DNA from: an uncultured bacterium
Lineage (GTDB): Bacteria; Planctomycetota; GCA-002687715
DNA length: 64,000 nucleotides
Direction of reading: 5' to 3'
NCBI GenBank assembly: GCA_902826835.1
Contig: CADEGH010000011.1
Span: 1-64,000 of the forward strand
The number at the start of each line of letters is the position of its first letter. The first letter of the stretch is position 1. Under the pieces are notes generated by a model, which was given only the letters and a program-made list of their open reading frames with translations, did no database searches and had not been told where the DNA came from. Positions 49,576-59,700 of this stretch are shown here, in pieces. A program made the position numbers and the translations under genes.

Positions 49576-50958
49576 TCAAGGCGGCCAAGCGAGATCGGCG
49601 GCGTAGCCGTAGCCGACACAGTGCAGGGATTCGACGGAGAGCGTGCCGGACTCGATACGGAGAGAGGCTCCGTGACTGGCGGGCTGATAGAGATCGGGAT
49701 GGAGGTTCAGGGCTCGTGTCTGAAGTTCGCGCGGCAAGTGATCGAGGCCCCGGAAGTAGTGATGCCCGTTCCGCTCCACATGGGGAAGCCGAAGGAGAGC
49801 CGCAGTGGCCAAGTCCTGCTGGAGTGCCCACACCGGCAGATTGGTCAGGTCCTCTCCCGCGAGAAACGCATCGGGTCCGTGCAGTTCGGCAAGACCGCGG
49901 TGCAGGACCGCCCGGAACACGCTCTTGCAATTCTTGACGGAGACTCCGCGGTACCCGAGGGCGAGCGCACGCGGGAACGCATCCAAATCGGCATCCGCCT
50001 CGTCGATGATGAGCGGAGCAAAGGCCGCAAGGCGGGCCAAGGCCACACGTTCGACGCCTTCGAACGTCATGGCGCGGGGTGACGGCTGCTCGATGTGAGC
50101 GAGTCCACCGAGGATCGCCGCCCCGCCGGGGCGACCGCGAAGCCGCTCCAATACCGACACGAGCTGACCGAGATCGCCGTACTGTTCGTTGCCATCCAGG
50201 GTGACGACGGCCCCGGGCGCCGCCAGGACAAGCAGCCGCCCCACCTCGTCGAGCCGCTCGAGATCCCGGCTCGGGTCTCCCCCGACCTTCAGTTTGAAGG
50301 CGGTGAGTCCGTAGGCGCGGATGTCCTCCTCGAGACTGCACGGATGCCCGTCGTCCCCGCGGAGATCACTCGGCACTTCAGACGCGCGCAGTGCATCGAG
50401 CATGCCCACCGTGTGACGGACGCGAATCCGCTTCAGGGCGCCACGAGACAGAGCCTGACGGAAATTCCAATGCCGGAGAGTCGGGTGGCAGCGTTCCGGC
50501 GCGAACCCGAACCGGTTCGTGAGCCACGCCTCGAAAAAGGAGATCTCCTCGGCCCGGCAAAACGCATCCATCACGGCTCGTTCGACGAGAGCCAATCCGA
50601 AGAGACGCACGAGCTTGGGTGCGGATGACTCGGCACCGTCGACCAGGATCCGTCTCACCCGATCCCACTGCTCGAACAATGCGAGTTCCGCGGGCATGGC
50701 CGTCCAGGCCTCCCCCGCAGCGCGAGCACTTTCGACTAAGGCCGCACGATCCTCTTCGACGCTCGTCGCGGAGTTCTTGTCGAACCACTTCGGAACCAGG
50801 AGATCCGCCGCCACCCCCACCCCCTCGCCGCCAGTGCCGGTGCGGACCGCCACTCTCGCGATGAGCATGGGCGCCTCCTCCATGACCACCTTCCCGAACC
50901 GGAACGGCAATCTGGTTCGGCAAGGAAGGAAATGGAGAGTCAGATCTTGGAGCTGCAT
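49576..50958 (-). CDS. enolase-superfamily enzyme (mandelate racemase/muconate-lactonizing type)
   Basis: The protein has 460 residues from the ATG at 50958; a GTG at 50970 is also open. The C-terminal barrel shows the superfamily ligands in order: TAFKLKVGG (K-x-K), VTLDGNEQY (Asp), HIEQP (Glu), LIIDEAD (Asp/Glu) and VSVKNCKSVF (Lys). AGEDLTNLPVW follows. The N-terminal capping domain is at about 1-130. The metal and acid/base residues appear complete, so an active dehydratase, epimerase or racemase is likely. The substrate is unknown. It is not in an obvious operon. Confidence 0.88.
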   Translation of the reverse strand: MQLQDLTLHFLPCRTRLPFRFGKVVMEEAPMLIARVAVRTGTGGEGVGVAADLLVPKWFDKNSATSVEEDRAALVESARAAGEAWTAMPAELALFEQWDRVRRILVDGAESSAPKLVRLFGLALVERAVMDAFCRAEEISFFEAWLTNRFGFAPERCHPTLRHWNFRQALSRGALKRIRVRHTVGMLDALRASEVPSDLRGDDGHPCSLEEDIRAYGLTAFKLKVGGDPSRDLERLDEVGRLLVLAAPGAVVTLDGNEQYGDLGQLVSVLERLRGRPGGAAILGGLAHIEQPSPRAMTFEGVERVALARLAAFAPLIIDEADADLDAFPRALALGYRGVSVKNCKSVFRAVLHRGLAELHGPDAFLAGEDLTNLPVWALQQDLATAALLRLPHVERNGHHYFRGLDHLPRELQTRALNLHPDLYQPASHGASLRIESGTLSVESLHCVGYGYAADLAWPP

Positions 50959-51043
50959 GGCGCGATTCACGCGGAGAGCCTATGGCGCCGCTCCGCTCGA
51001 ACCAATCTCGCTCCGGAATTTGTGCGGTTCGCTCATCCCGAAA

Positions 51044-53308
51044 TCACGGACCCGGCAGTAGCAGAGTGCCGCCCATGGTCGCCGCGAGAAGCTTCGCCGA
51101 ATCGAAGATGAGAGACAGCCGACGTCCCTTGCGCTCGACGACCAGGGCAATTTCTTTCTCCTCGGCCAACCGCATCAGCATGGCTCGGTGCGGCATCGGG
51201 ATATCGGCAACTGCTTTTTCGGCAATCTCGACGATTGAGTCGCCACGCTCCAATCCCAAAGATTCCAAAGCAGAAGTCGGTTGACGCCAGTGAATATTCA
51301 ATCGCCCCACGGCGGTGGGATTAAATTTTACAGGCCCGGACGTAGGTACGCTCAGGTACATGACTACGAAGCCCGAGTTGTCCAGACTCCTGATGACGTA
51401 GTCCCCGGCTGGGACTCCTTCCCAGCGAATCTCTCCCTTGTCATTCCACGATTGCCCATCTTGATACTCGAGACCAGGAGGCGCGTCACTCAACTGGACC
51501 AGCTCACAATACTGACTAGCGGACTTCTCATCCGTAGTCGCGATGACGGTGTAGACCTCGGGCAGGGCCAAGCTTGTCGCGTTCTTTCCTGATACCAGAG
51601 CCAGCTCACTCAAAGCAAGTGCGGTCTTCCGCCACTGCTTGGTCGTCAACACGAGTTGCACTTCATATCGGCCGGGCTGAGTGGGCTTGAACTCCGCAAT
51701 CCCTGTAATTCCAACCCTCGCCTCGAAGTCGGGTCGCGAGTTTCGGCCTTTGGGCCCATTTGACATCGCCCTCACTCTTTTAAGCTCTACTCCCAATTCC
51801 ATCGCTTGCGGTCGATGTCCGAAACCCACGATATCGACAGTGAGCAAGGCCGGTTCCTCCATCGTGATCGTCAGTTCCTCTTGCTCCGGAGGGGGGCAGA
51901 GCAGCTCGGCTTTTCCATGTTGGGAAGACTCCGCCACCAGCCAGAGCTGAGCTTCCCTGAGAGTCGGATGGGTGCGCTGCGTCGGGACGAGAAATCGACC
52001 ATCCGCCAGGCGCTGCTCCACTCTTGTCGCCACTTGATCCCCGGTGGAATTCCGCCACTCTATAGTGAGATTGGCTTCACTCAGACGCTTGCCTTCGGAA
52101 TCACTGATCAGGACTTTGAGCCCTCCTTCCGACCCCAGACTGCGCAGGACCAAGTCCTTCTCCACGATTTGGTCCTTCGGGACTTCCACCTCCTCGATGA
52201 GCCAGGGCGGGCCAGTCTGGGGTCCGAGCCCGAGCGCCCACCGTCCGGGCTTCAGGTCGAATAACTGAAACTCGGCGTCATTCTTGAAGTTCAGCCAGTG
52301 GTCGCGTTCGCCCCTTGGATACTTGTTCTTGTCAAGGCTCTCTCCCGGAGCCAGGAGCCGAGGCCTGAGAACACAATTCAGGTCGCGGTCGATTGCGAGA
52401 GATTCGGCGATGGACAAGCGTCCTCGAATCCCGGTTCGTGGCTCCAACACGAGGCGCAGGGTTGGCACTTCACTGGTGGCGGCAATGTTCACCGTTTGAA
52501 CCGATGACCGCAGGAAGGTCGGCGCGCCCAGCTCCGCCTGAACCTCGTAGGACCCGGCAAGGAAACGGAGTCTCGAATCGGTTCGGGACCACGACTCCAA
52601 GCGTCCACTCGTTCCCTGGGTGCATCGCACCGAAGCTCGCTCGACGGGTTCACCGGAGGCGAGGACGACTTCGGTCGGAACCCAGACAACCGGTCGGGCA
52701 ACCAGATCCAGATCAACTCCCGATCGGAGTCGCTGCAGTGAATCTTGGTTGCGTGTACCGACCTCGTATCCCGTCAGGTAGGCCGCACAGGAGAATTGCT
52801 CTCCCCCCAATCCTCGAGCCTCAAATCGACCATCGGCATCCGTCTGGCCTTCCCACTCGCGCGACATGCGCTCTTGTTCCTCTTTGGCGCGGACCAATAG
52901 CCGCGAGACCAGATCCGACGGCGGGGGTGGATCTCCTCGTTGGCGTCCCCCGGACGACACCCCACTGCTGAATTGTCCAGAGACACGGACCAACACGCCG
53001 GGTGCGGGTGCGCCGGACTCGAAGACCACGCGTCCCTTGACGAATCCGGTGCCGGTCAGCTTCGCAATCGGTTCCAAGCCTCCCACCAACTCGGCCACCG
53101 ACTCGCGGTAGGGGAGGCTCGCCACCGGTTCGATTCCGCGCTGGTCTGGGGTCTGTCCTTCGCCCAACGGCGTCGCCGGAGGGTTCGACAGATCGCTCGC
53201 GCGCGACGGAATCGCCGGCTGGGACACGGCCTCCGGCTTCGACCACAGGAGATAACCAGTCGTCAGTCCCATCGCAGATCCGAGCAATAGCGCCATCAGA
53301 ATTTTCAT
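51044..53308 (-). CDS. anchored regulatory-like protein with C-terminal PDZ-like domain
   Basis: The protein has 754 residues, with a hydrophobic N-terminus (residues 2-21, ILMALLLGSAMGLTTGYLLW) and a Pro-rich linker. Regulatory-like sandwiches include GRVVFESGAPAPGVLVRVSG with QTDADGRFEARGLGGEQF (about 90-180). Residues 655-754 look like a PDZ-like module (LESLGLERGDSIVEIAEKAVADI, then ALVVERKGRRLSL). It is collinear with the 750-residue protein upstream (53471-55723), a tandem duplicate 162 bases away. It probably sits in the cell envelope. No protease triad is present, so the PDZ part would bind rather than cut. Confidence 0.78.
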   Translation of the reverse strand: MKILMALLLGSAMGLTTGYLLWSKPEAVSQPAIPSRASDLSNPPATPLGEGQTPDQRGIEPVASLPYRESVAELVGGLEPIAKLTGTGFVKGRVVFESGAPAPGVLVRVSGQFSSGVSSGGRQRGDPPPPSDLVSRLLVRAKEEQERMSREWEGQTDADGRFEARGLGGEQFSCAAYLTGYEVGTRNQDSLQRLRSGVDLDLVARPVVWVPTEVVLASGEPVERASVRCTQGTSGRLESWSRTDSRLRFLAGSYEVQAELGAPTFLRSSVQTVNIAATSEVPTLRLVLEPRTGIRGRLSIAESLAIDRDLNCVLRPRLLAPGESLDKNKYPRGERDHWLNFKNDAEFQLFDLKPGRWALGLGPQTGPPWLIEEVEVPKDQIVEKDLVLRSLGSEGGLKVLISDSEGKRLSEANLTIEWRNSTGDQVATRVEQRLADGRFLVPTQRTHPTLREAQLWLVAESSQHGKAELLCPPPEQEELTITMEEPALLTVDIVGFGHRPQAMELGVELKRVRAMSNGPKGRNSRPDFEARVGITGIAEFKPTQPGRYEVQLVLTTKQWRKTALALSELALVSGKNATSLALPEVYTVIATTDEKSASQYCELVQLSDAPPGLEYQDGQSWNDKGEIRWEGVPAGDYVIRSLDNSGFVVMYLSVPTSGPVKFNPTAVGRLNIHWRQPTSALESLGLERGDSIVEIAEKAVADIPMPHRAMLMRLAEEKEIALVVERKGRRLSLIFDSAKLLAATMGGTLLLPGP

Positions 53309-53470
53309 CGCATCATCCTTCGGGTGCCCACTGACGAAGACCGGACCGTCTTATTCTAACTGTGACATCGCAGAGGAGGGAGCTCGACTCGCTTGGTCGG
53401 CAGGGATTTGTCGTGACCAACGCACCCGGAGAATTGGCGGCGGTCAAACCAGCGAACTCGAGGTCTTTGA

Positions 53471-55723
53471 TCACGGCGCGAGGAGGAGGAAGCGTCCATT
53501 CTCGGTGGCGGATCGAAATTGAACGGAGTCCACGCTCAGGTCGAAGCGGCGGCCGCCTCGTTCGAGAGTGATCACGAAGGTTGATTCCGCTGATGCCAGG
53601 GTGGAGACGGCTCGGTCGGGTGCGGCGATCTCGGAAATCGGTCGACCCGCCAGCGCGACGATGGAGTCTCCGGGCCGGATGCCCAATTTTTCGAGGACTT
53701 CGCTTCGGCGCGATTCCACGACGCGGAGTCTCGTCGGTCGGATCGGCCGAAACGCCACGGGACCCTTCGTAGGCACCTCCACGCACATCACCGAGGCTTG
53801 GGTTCCCGTCTCGATGCGGACAGCGTAATTCCCCGCCGCGAGCCCTTCGAAGCGAACGCTCTCCTTTCCTTTCCAGGGTTGACTCTGGATGAACTCACGG
53901 CCTTCGCCGCCCGGGGAGAGAAAGCTCAGTTCGCACAGCCCTGCCACCGAGGCGGACTCAAAATCGACCACGAGCTCGTAAAGCTCGGGAATCGGGATCG
54001 CCAACTCATTCTTGCCGGGAGTGATGGTCACTCGACGTTCGACCAGGAGACCGCGGTTCCACACCTTGGACTGCCAATACACGCGCACGGCGTAATCACC
54101 CGGCTGCAACGCTGGAATCGCCGTCGACCCCCTCTCATCAAATGAACGTCCGGGATCGCCAGGCAGTCGCGCGGCGGCAGGCCCACTCCCCGGAGGTGGA
54201 ACCTCTTCGGCTTCCACGCGGAAGTGCCGGTAATTCTCAAGAACTTTGGTCCCGGTCAGTTGCACGTTCAGTGAGCCTGATTCCGCGATGTTCAGAGTCA
54301 GTTCCGACTGCTCCGGGGGTGGGAGCGGGTGGAGGACCTCTCCGTAGCGGGGCGAAATGGCCTTCAGCCACCAGGTCGTGGCGGCAGAACTTTCAACGCC
54401 GGGGCGCCGCACCACGAGGAAGCGCCCGTCCGGATCACGTTGCTGAACCGGTATGTAGTTCAATTTGCCGCCCCCGCCGGAGGAGTGGAGTTCGAGGCGC
54501 GCGTCGACCGCTTTCTCGCCCCCCGGTCCCCGCACGTCCACCCTCAGGGCCGATGCGACGAGCGATTGCGGAACCCGGAGGTCGTGTTCGGTCATGCGGC
54601 CCGGCGCGATCATCAGCTCCTCCGCCGCCAAGATCGCGTCGGTGGTTTCGCCCAGGGCGAGAACCCAGCGTCCCGGACTCAGGTTCACCAGAACGAAGGC
54701 CGCGCTCCTGCGCGGGAAGATCATTTCATAGGTGTCGTTATGAGTGAAATTGGCGGTCGTCACCGCTTCGTCGGAACCCAATTGTCGATAAAGCAGGAAG
54801 TAGCCAGCTTCGGGATCGACACCGAAGCCCTCCGGGAACACCACACGACCCCGCACTCCGGTTCGCGACTTCAGGATGAGCCGAATCGGTTGCGTCTCGA
54901 CACCAGCGCGGAGCTGGACGTTGAGAAGCTCGGATTTCACCCAGTGAGGGTCATCGACGCTGGCGGTTAAAACGTAGTCTCCGGGTAAGAGCCGGAGAAC
55001 GGAATCGCTTGGTGTCCACTTTTCTAGGGTTCGCCGGTCTCCTTGCATGCAAGTGATCGCCGCCATGGCGATTGGTTCCCCGCTCTCCATCTCGACGGCT
55101 ACGGTCAGCTTCACGACGGGCTTGGCCACCAGATCCAGATTCGTCCCGATCGCAATCGAGGTAGGCCAGGCGCCCTCCCGGGGAACGATCTCGTGATTCG
55201 CGAGATAGGCTCCGCAGACAAAACGGTCTCCCGAGAGCTGCGTGGCGGCAAACTGCCCCGCCGCATCGGTTGTCCCCTCCCACTCACGTGCCATGCGCTC
55301 CTGCTCTTCTTGGATCCGCTCGCGCACTCTTGAGGCCAGGTCGGTGTTCGGAAGCGGGTCGCCGACACGGCGCGGTTTGGAACCAGCCGACCGCGGAGTA
55401 GGGACAGAGAGCCGGATGGTCGCTCCGGGAGCGGGCTCGCCGGATTCAAAATGAACCTCTCCGCGAATCTCTCCGGTCCCCAAAACCCTCGGCAGAGGAT
55501 CCTGGCCCTGAATCGTCTCCGAGAGCGACTCAAGATACTCCCGACTCGCGACCGGGCGCGCCGACCCTGGAATCGGCGCACTCTGTTCAGGTAGGAACGG
55601 TGCCGACTCCGGGGAGCTCATCCGACCCGGTTGCGAAGTTGCGACTTCCCCCCGAAACCACAGCAGATAACCCGCCGAGAGCCCCAGAAGAACCCCGATC
55701 ACTAACAATCCAATCGCCTTCAT
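53471..55723 (-). CDS. anchored regulatory-like protein with C-terminal PDZ domain, paralogue
   Basis: The protein has 750 residues and an N-terminal anchor (AIGLLVIGVLLGLSAGYLLW). It has the same plan as the neighbour at 51044: linker, GEVHFESGEPAPGATIRLSV with TTDAAGQFAATQLSGDRF, repeated sandwiches, and a clearer PDZ end (LGIRPGDSIVALAGRPISEI, then TFVITLERGGRRFDLSVD). It is divergent from the kinase pair at 55867 across 143 bases, which should contain both promoters. A role with the kinases is suggested by position and by the PDZ domain also present in the second kinase, but this is inference. Confidence 0.8.
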   Translation of the reverse strand: MKAIGLLVIGVLLGLSAGYLLWFRGEVATSQPGRMSSPESAPFLPEQSAPIPGSARPVASREYLESLSETIQGQDPLPRVLGTGEIRGEVHFESGEPAPGATIRLSVPTPRSAGSKPRRVGDPLPNTDLASRVRERIQEEQERMAREWEGTTDAAGQFAATQLSGDRFVCGAYLANHEIVPREGAWPTSIAIGTNLDLVAKPVVKLTVAVEMESGEPIAMAAITCMQGDRRTLEKWTPSDSVLRLLPGDYVLTASVDDPHWVKSELLNVQLRAGVETQPIRLILKSRTGVRGRVVFPEGFGVDPEAGYFLLYRQLGSDEAVTTANFTHNDTYEMIFPRRSAAFVLVNLSPGRWVLALGETTDAILAAEELMIAPGRMTEHDLRVPQSLVASALRVDVRGPGGEKAVDARLELHSSGGGGKLNYIPVQQRDPDGRFLVVRRPGVESSAATTWWLKAISPRYGEVLHPLPPPEQSELTLNIAESGSLNVQLTGTKVLENYRHFRVEAEEVPPPGSGPAAARLPGDPGRSFDERGSTAIPALQPGDYAVRVYWQSKVWNRGLLVERRVTITPGKNELAIPIPELYELVVDFESASVAGLCELSFLSPGGEGREFIQSQPWKGKESVRFEGLAAGNYAVRIETGTQASVMCVEVPTKGPVAFRPIRPTRLRVVESRRSEVLEKLGIRPGDSIVALAGRPISEIAAPDRAVSTLASAESTFVITLERGGRRFDLSVDSVQFRSATENGRFLLLAP

Positions 55724-55866
55724 GTGCGTCGTCCCCCATCGCAGGGCAAGGGAAGCCTGGATGCCCTGAGACTACCACACTTCTCGACCCGGGGGCGCGC
55801 CACGAAAAAGCGGCGAAAACCCGCTCTCCCGCGAACCCGTCCCCCCGCGTGGTACGCTCCGCCGCC

Positions 55867-56799
55867 ATGTCAGCCGACGCTTGGTCCGAGTTTTTGGGGA
55901 GACGATGCGGAAAAGACGACCGCCTCGAGATTCGCCGCAAGTTGGGCGAAGGTGGCGTCGGAGCGGTGTTCGAAGCGGTCGACACGGTCTCGGGCCACTC
56001 CTACGCCATCAAGTTTCTGCACGACGCCTGGTCCGGCGACGAGCAGTTCCTGCACCGCTTCAAGAATGAAGGGACGCGTTGGAAGGAAATCCAACACCCC
56101 AACCTCGTCCGCGTCTTTGGACTCGGCCGGCAGTTCGGCATGCTCTTCATCCTGAGTGAGATGGTGGTGGGTCGCCAGCTCGAGGAGGTGCTTGCGACCG
56201 AGGGCAGGCTCGCTCCCGACGAGGCCTTCCGCATCGCCCGCGAGATCGCCGACGGACTCGCCGAAATTCATCGCCACGAAATCGTCCATCGCGACCTCAA
56301 GCCCCAGAACGTAATCATCCAGGACACCGATCGCAAAGCCCGTGTCCTGGACTACGGCATGGCCAAGTACGTCTCGTCGAATTCCATGCTTACTAAGCCG
56401 GGCGAAACGCTCGGGACACCCGGCTACATGGCGCCGGAGCAGATCGCCGCGGGTCCCATCGATTACCGCGTCGACATCTTCGCGCTCGGCACGATCCTGA
56501 TCGAGATGCTGACCGGCGGCAATGCGTTCGTCGGCGGCAGCAACAAAGAGATTCTGCGCGCCACTGTTCAGGGACAAATCCAGGGTCTGGACAAGATCAC
56601 CGAAATCGGCGGCAAGCCGCTCGCCAAATTTGTCAGTCAACTCGTCGACGCTCAGCCCAAGCGGCGACCGTCCACGATGCAGGAGGTGATCGCCCTCCTC
56701 GATTCCGTCGCCGCCGAAGTCGCGACCGGCCGTACCACCCGAAGCCAGGGTCTCTTCGGGTTCCTCCGCCGCCGCAGTCCCCCCACCATCCGCGAATGA
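55867..56799 (+). CDS. Hanks-type serine/threonine protein kinase
   Basis: The protein has 310 residues; the start at 55867 is used because the preceding frame is low-complexity. The kinase domain at about 18-285 contains GEGGVGAVFEAVD (Gly loop), AIKFLH (Lys), IVHRDLKPQNVII (catalytic loop), DYGMAK in place of the usual DFG, and GTPGYMAPEQI. All catalytic residues are present; Tyr in DYG is a tolerated variant. There is no membrane segment, so it is cytoplasmic. Its stop overlaps the start of the kinase-FGE gene by 4 bases, so the two are translationally coupled. Confidence 0.93.
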   Translation: MSADAWSEFLGRRCGKDDRLEIRRKLGEGGVGAVFEAVDTVSGHSYAIKFLHDAWSGDEQFLHRFKNEGTRWKEIQHPNLVRVFGLGRQFGMLFILSEMVVGRQLEEVLATEGRLAPDEAFRIAREIADGLAEIHRHEIVHRDLKPQNVIIQDTDRKARVLDYGMAKYVSSNSMLTKPGETLGTPGYMAPEQIAAGPIDYRVDIFALGTILIEMLTGGNAFVGGSNKEILRATVQGQIQGLDKITEIGGKPLAKFVSQLVDAQPKRRPSTMQEVIALLDSVAAEVATGRTTRSQGLFGFLRRRSPPTIRE

Positions 56800-59700
56800 A
56801 CGAGACCCCCACCGAGCACAACTCCGGCCCCTCCCCTTCGCTGCCTGTCCCGCCCCCCGAAGATCTCGCGGTCTTCGAGGCCACGGGAATCTCGAAGCAG
56901 TCGCCGATGGTCGGGCGCGTCTTGGCGGAGCGCTACGAGATCCTCTCGGAGCTCGGACGCGGCGGGATGGGCGTCGTGTATCTCGCGATGGATCGGCGCC
57001 AAAACCAATCGGTGGCCCTGAAGATGTTGATGGGCTCCGCGGCGCGCTCACCCGACATGCGCCTGCGCTTTCAACGCGAGGCCGAGACCGCATCGCGCCT
57101 CAGTCACCCCGGCATTTGCGGCGTGCTCGACTTCGGCGAATACGAGGGGCTGCCGTTCTTGGTCATGGACTTCGTCAAGGGCACCACCCTGGACGCGGTC
57201 ATCGAGAAAGCCAAGGCGGCAGCAGACCCCGGCCACCCCGAGCTCCCGCAGGACGATCCGGCGGCGACCCTGATCATCAAGCCGAAAACGGGAACTCAGC
57301 GAACCCTCCTGCCCAAGTCCCAAGAGTCGGACCGCACCAGCGCGGTGGCCGTCGACCACATGGTCAAGCTCCTCGAAAAAGCGGCGAGGGCCGTCCACGC
57401 GGCGCACGAACTCGGACTCATCCATCGCGACATCAAGCCGGCCAACTTGATGGTGACGCCGGCCGGCAATCCCGTCTTGCTCGACTTCGGACTCGCGCGC
57501 GACTTGTCGGCGCAGGGACAGACGCTCACCGAGTCGGGTCAGATCGTCGGGACTCCCGCGTACCTCGCGCCCGAGCAGGTTCGGGGCGACCGCGCCGCGA
57601 TCGACCGCCGAACCGACATCTACGCGCTCGGAGTCACCCTCTACGAATGCCTCACGCTGGAGCGACCTCTCCACGGGGAGACTCGCGATCAGCTCTTCCA
57701 CGACATTCTGGTTGGCAATTGGGTTTCGCCGAGGCGCCGCAATCCGCGCATCCCGGTCGATCTCGAGATCATCGTTCAAAAGGCGATGGATCGCGATATC
57801 CGACGTCGCTATGCCACCGCCGCGGAATTGGCCGACGACCTCAAACGAGTCGCCGCCTACGAACCGATCCGGGCCAAACGTCTGAGTCTTTGGGTTCGAG
57901 GCCAGAGGTGGACTGGAAAACACCCGGCCAAGGCCTCCGTCCTCGCCGCTTCGATCATCATCACCTTGGCGGGCGGCGGGTTTGCCCTCCAACAGATGAT
58001 CACCCGCGCGCAGGCCCTCGCGGATCGACACCTCGACGCGGAAAGCCAATTGCAAGCCGGTCGATTCGACGCCGCCCTCGAAGCCTTGGCGCAGGCGCGG
58101 GACGCGGGACTGGACCCCTCAGAGGACTTCGCCCTGCGCACGCGCATCGAGGCGGCGCGGAGGGACGCGGACGAGCACGCGCGCAAGCTTCGCGACCGAG
58201 AGGCCGCCCTCGCTGCCATCGCCGAGGCCAAGTCGCTCGAAACTCGGCACGACGAACTGGCCGCGCGCGTCCAACTCCTCCGGGAGACCCTTGATCGCGA
58301 GCGCCGCACCGTCTTCAGCGCGGCGGCGACCGATGCGGAGCGGGGGGCGTTTGCGCAGCGGGAAAGCGCTCTCCTCGAGCTGGAAGCCCAGGCGGAAGAA
58401 GACTTGCGCCGAGCGTACGAGGCTTTGGAACGCGCCGCGCGCCTCGATGCTCCTTGGGGGCCCATGACGGCGGCGACTCAAGAGGCCTTCGCCTCACACT
58501 TTCTCGGTCGTTGGCGGGCCGCCACGGCGGCCGGTGACGATTTGCGTGCCGCCCGATTTCGGGCTGACGTCGAGCGATTCGACCCCGAGGGCCGCCACCG
58601 CCACGGACTTTCCGGCGAGGCCACGCTCCGCATTCAGAGCGCCATTGCCGGAGCCGAATTGTTTCTGTTCCGCTACGGAGCCTATGAGCGGATTCGACCG
58701 GACAACCCCGTTCCCCGGCTCGTACCGGTACCGACGCTTGGCCCCCGGGAATCGTCGACGGATCGCATCGGCTCGCACTTTCATGCTGGCGACCCCGCAC
58801 TCGTGATCACCGGGGTGACCCCGGGTTCTCGCGCCGAACGCGAGGGATTGATGGTCTCCGATCTCGTCGTGGCGATCGGTGGCGAACCCGCCCAAGACCG
58901 CGCTTTGATCCGGGAAATCGCGGCGGAATCGGGACTCCCGGACCTCGAGTCGTGGCGAATCCGATCGATCGTCGAGCTCAATGGCATTCCGATCGAAACT
59001 CGGTTCGACTGGCTGATGGCTCCGCCCGCGGAGGAAGGCAAGAAGGACATCATTCGTGTCCGGGATTTCCCGGGCGCCTTGGAAGTGGAGCGTCGCCATG
59101 TCGCCGTGGCGAGTGCTCGCCGCATCGTCGAGTCGCCGGTTACGGCTTCCCTCACGATTCATGTCCTGCGCAGCGGCCAGCCACTCGAATTGACGCTCGC
59201 CGCCGGGGAGGTCTTGGGAGTGCAGTGCGAGCTCAGTGCCTACCCGTTGGTAGTGGCCGCCGGCAATCGACTGTCGTTGAACGAGATCCTCCGCGTCGAA
59301 CCGGGCTCTTACTTGGCCGTCGCTCGGGCGCCGGGGCGCACGCCTACCCGCTTTCCCGTTCACTTGCCGCACGGTGGCGAAGCGCAGTTCGAACTCTATC
59401 TCCCGCCAGAGGGCGGGATTCCGCGCGGATTTGTGTTCATCCCGGGCGGCGAATTCCGCTTCGGCGGCGACCCCGAAGCCGTGCATCCCATTCTCGGGGA
59501 ATCGCGCCCTCTCCCACCATTCCTCATCGCACGCTTTGAAGTCACCAATCAGGAGTGGTTCGAGTTCCTGAACGACCCTGCCATTTTTGCGAACCTCAGC
59601 GCCGACGGGAATCGCCGCCTCATTCCTCGTGAACAGACCCAACTGCTTGCGGAGTTGACTGAGGATGGCAAAGCTTGGACCTGGAAGGCAGGCTCCAAAG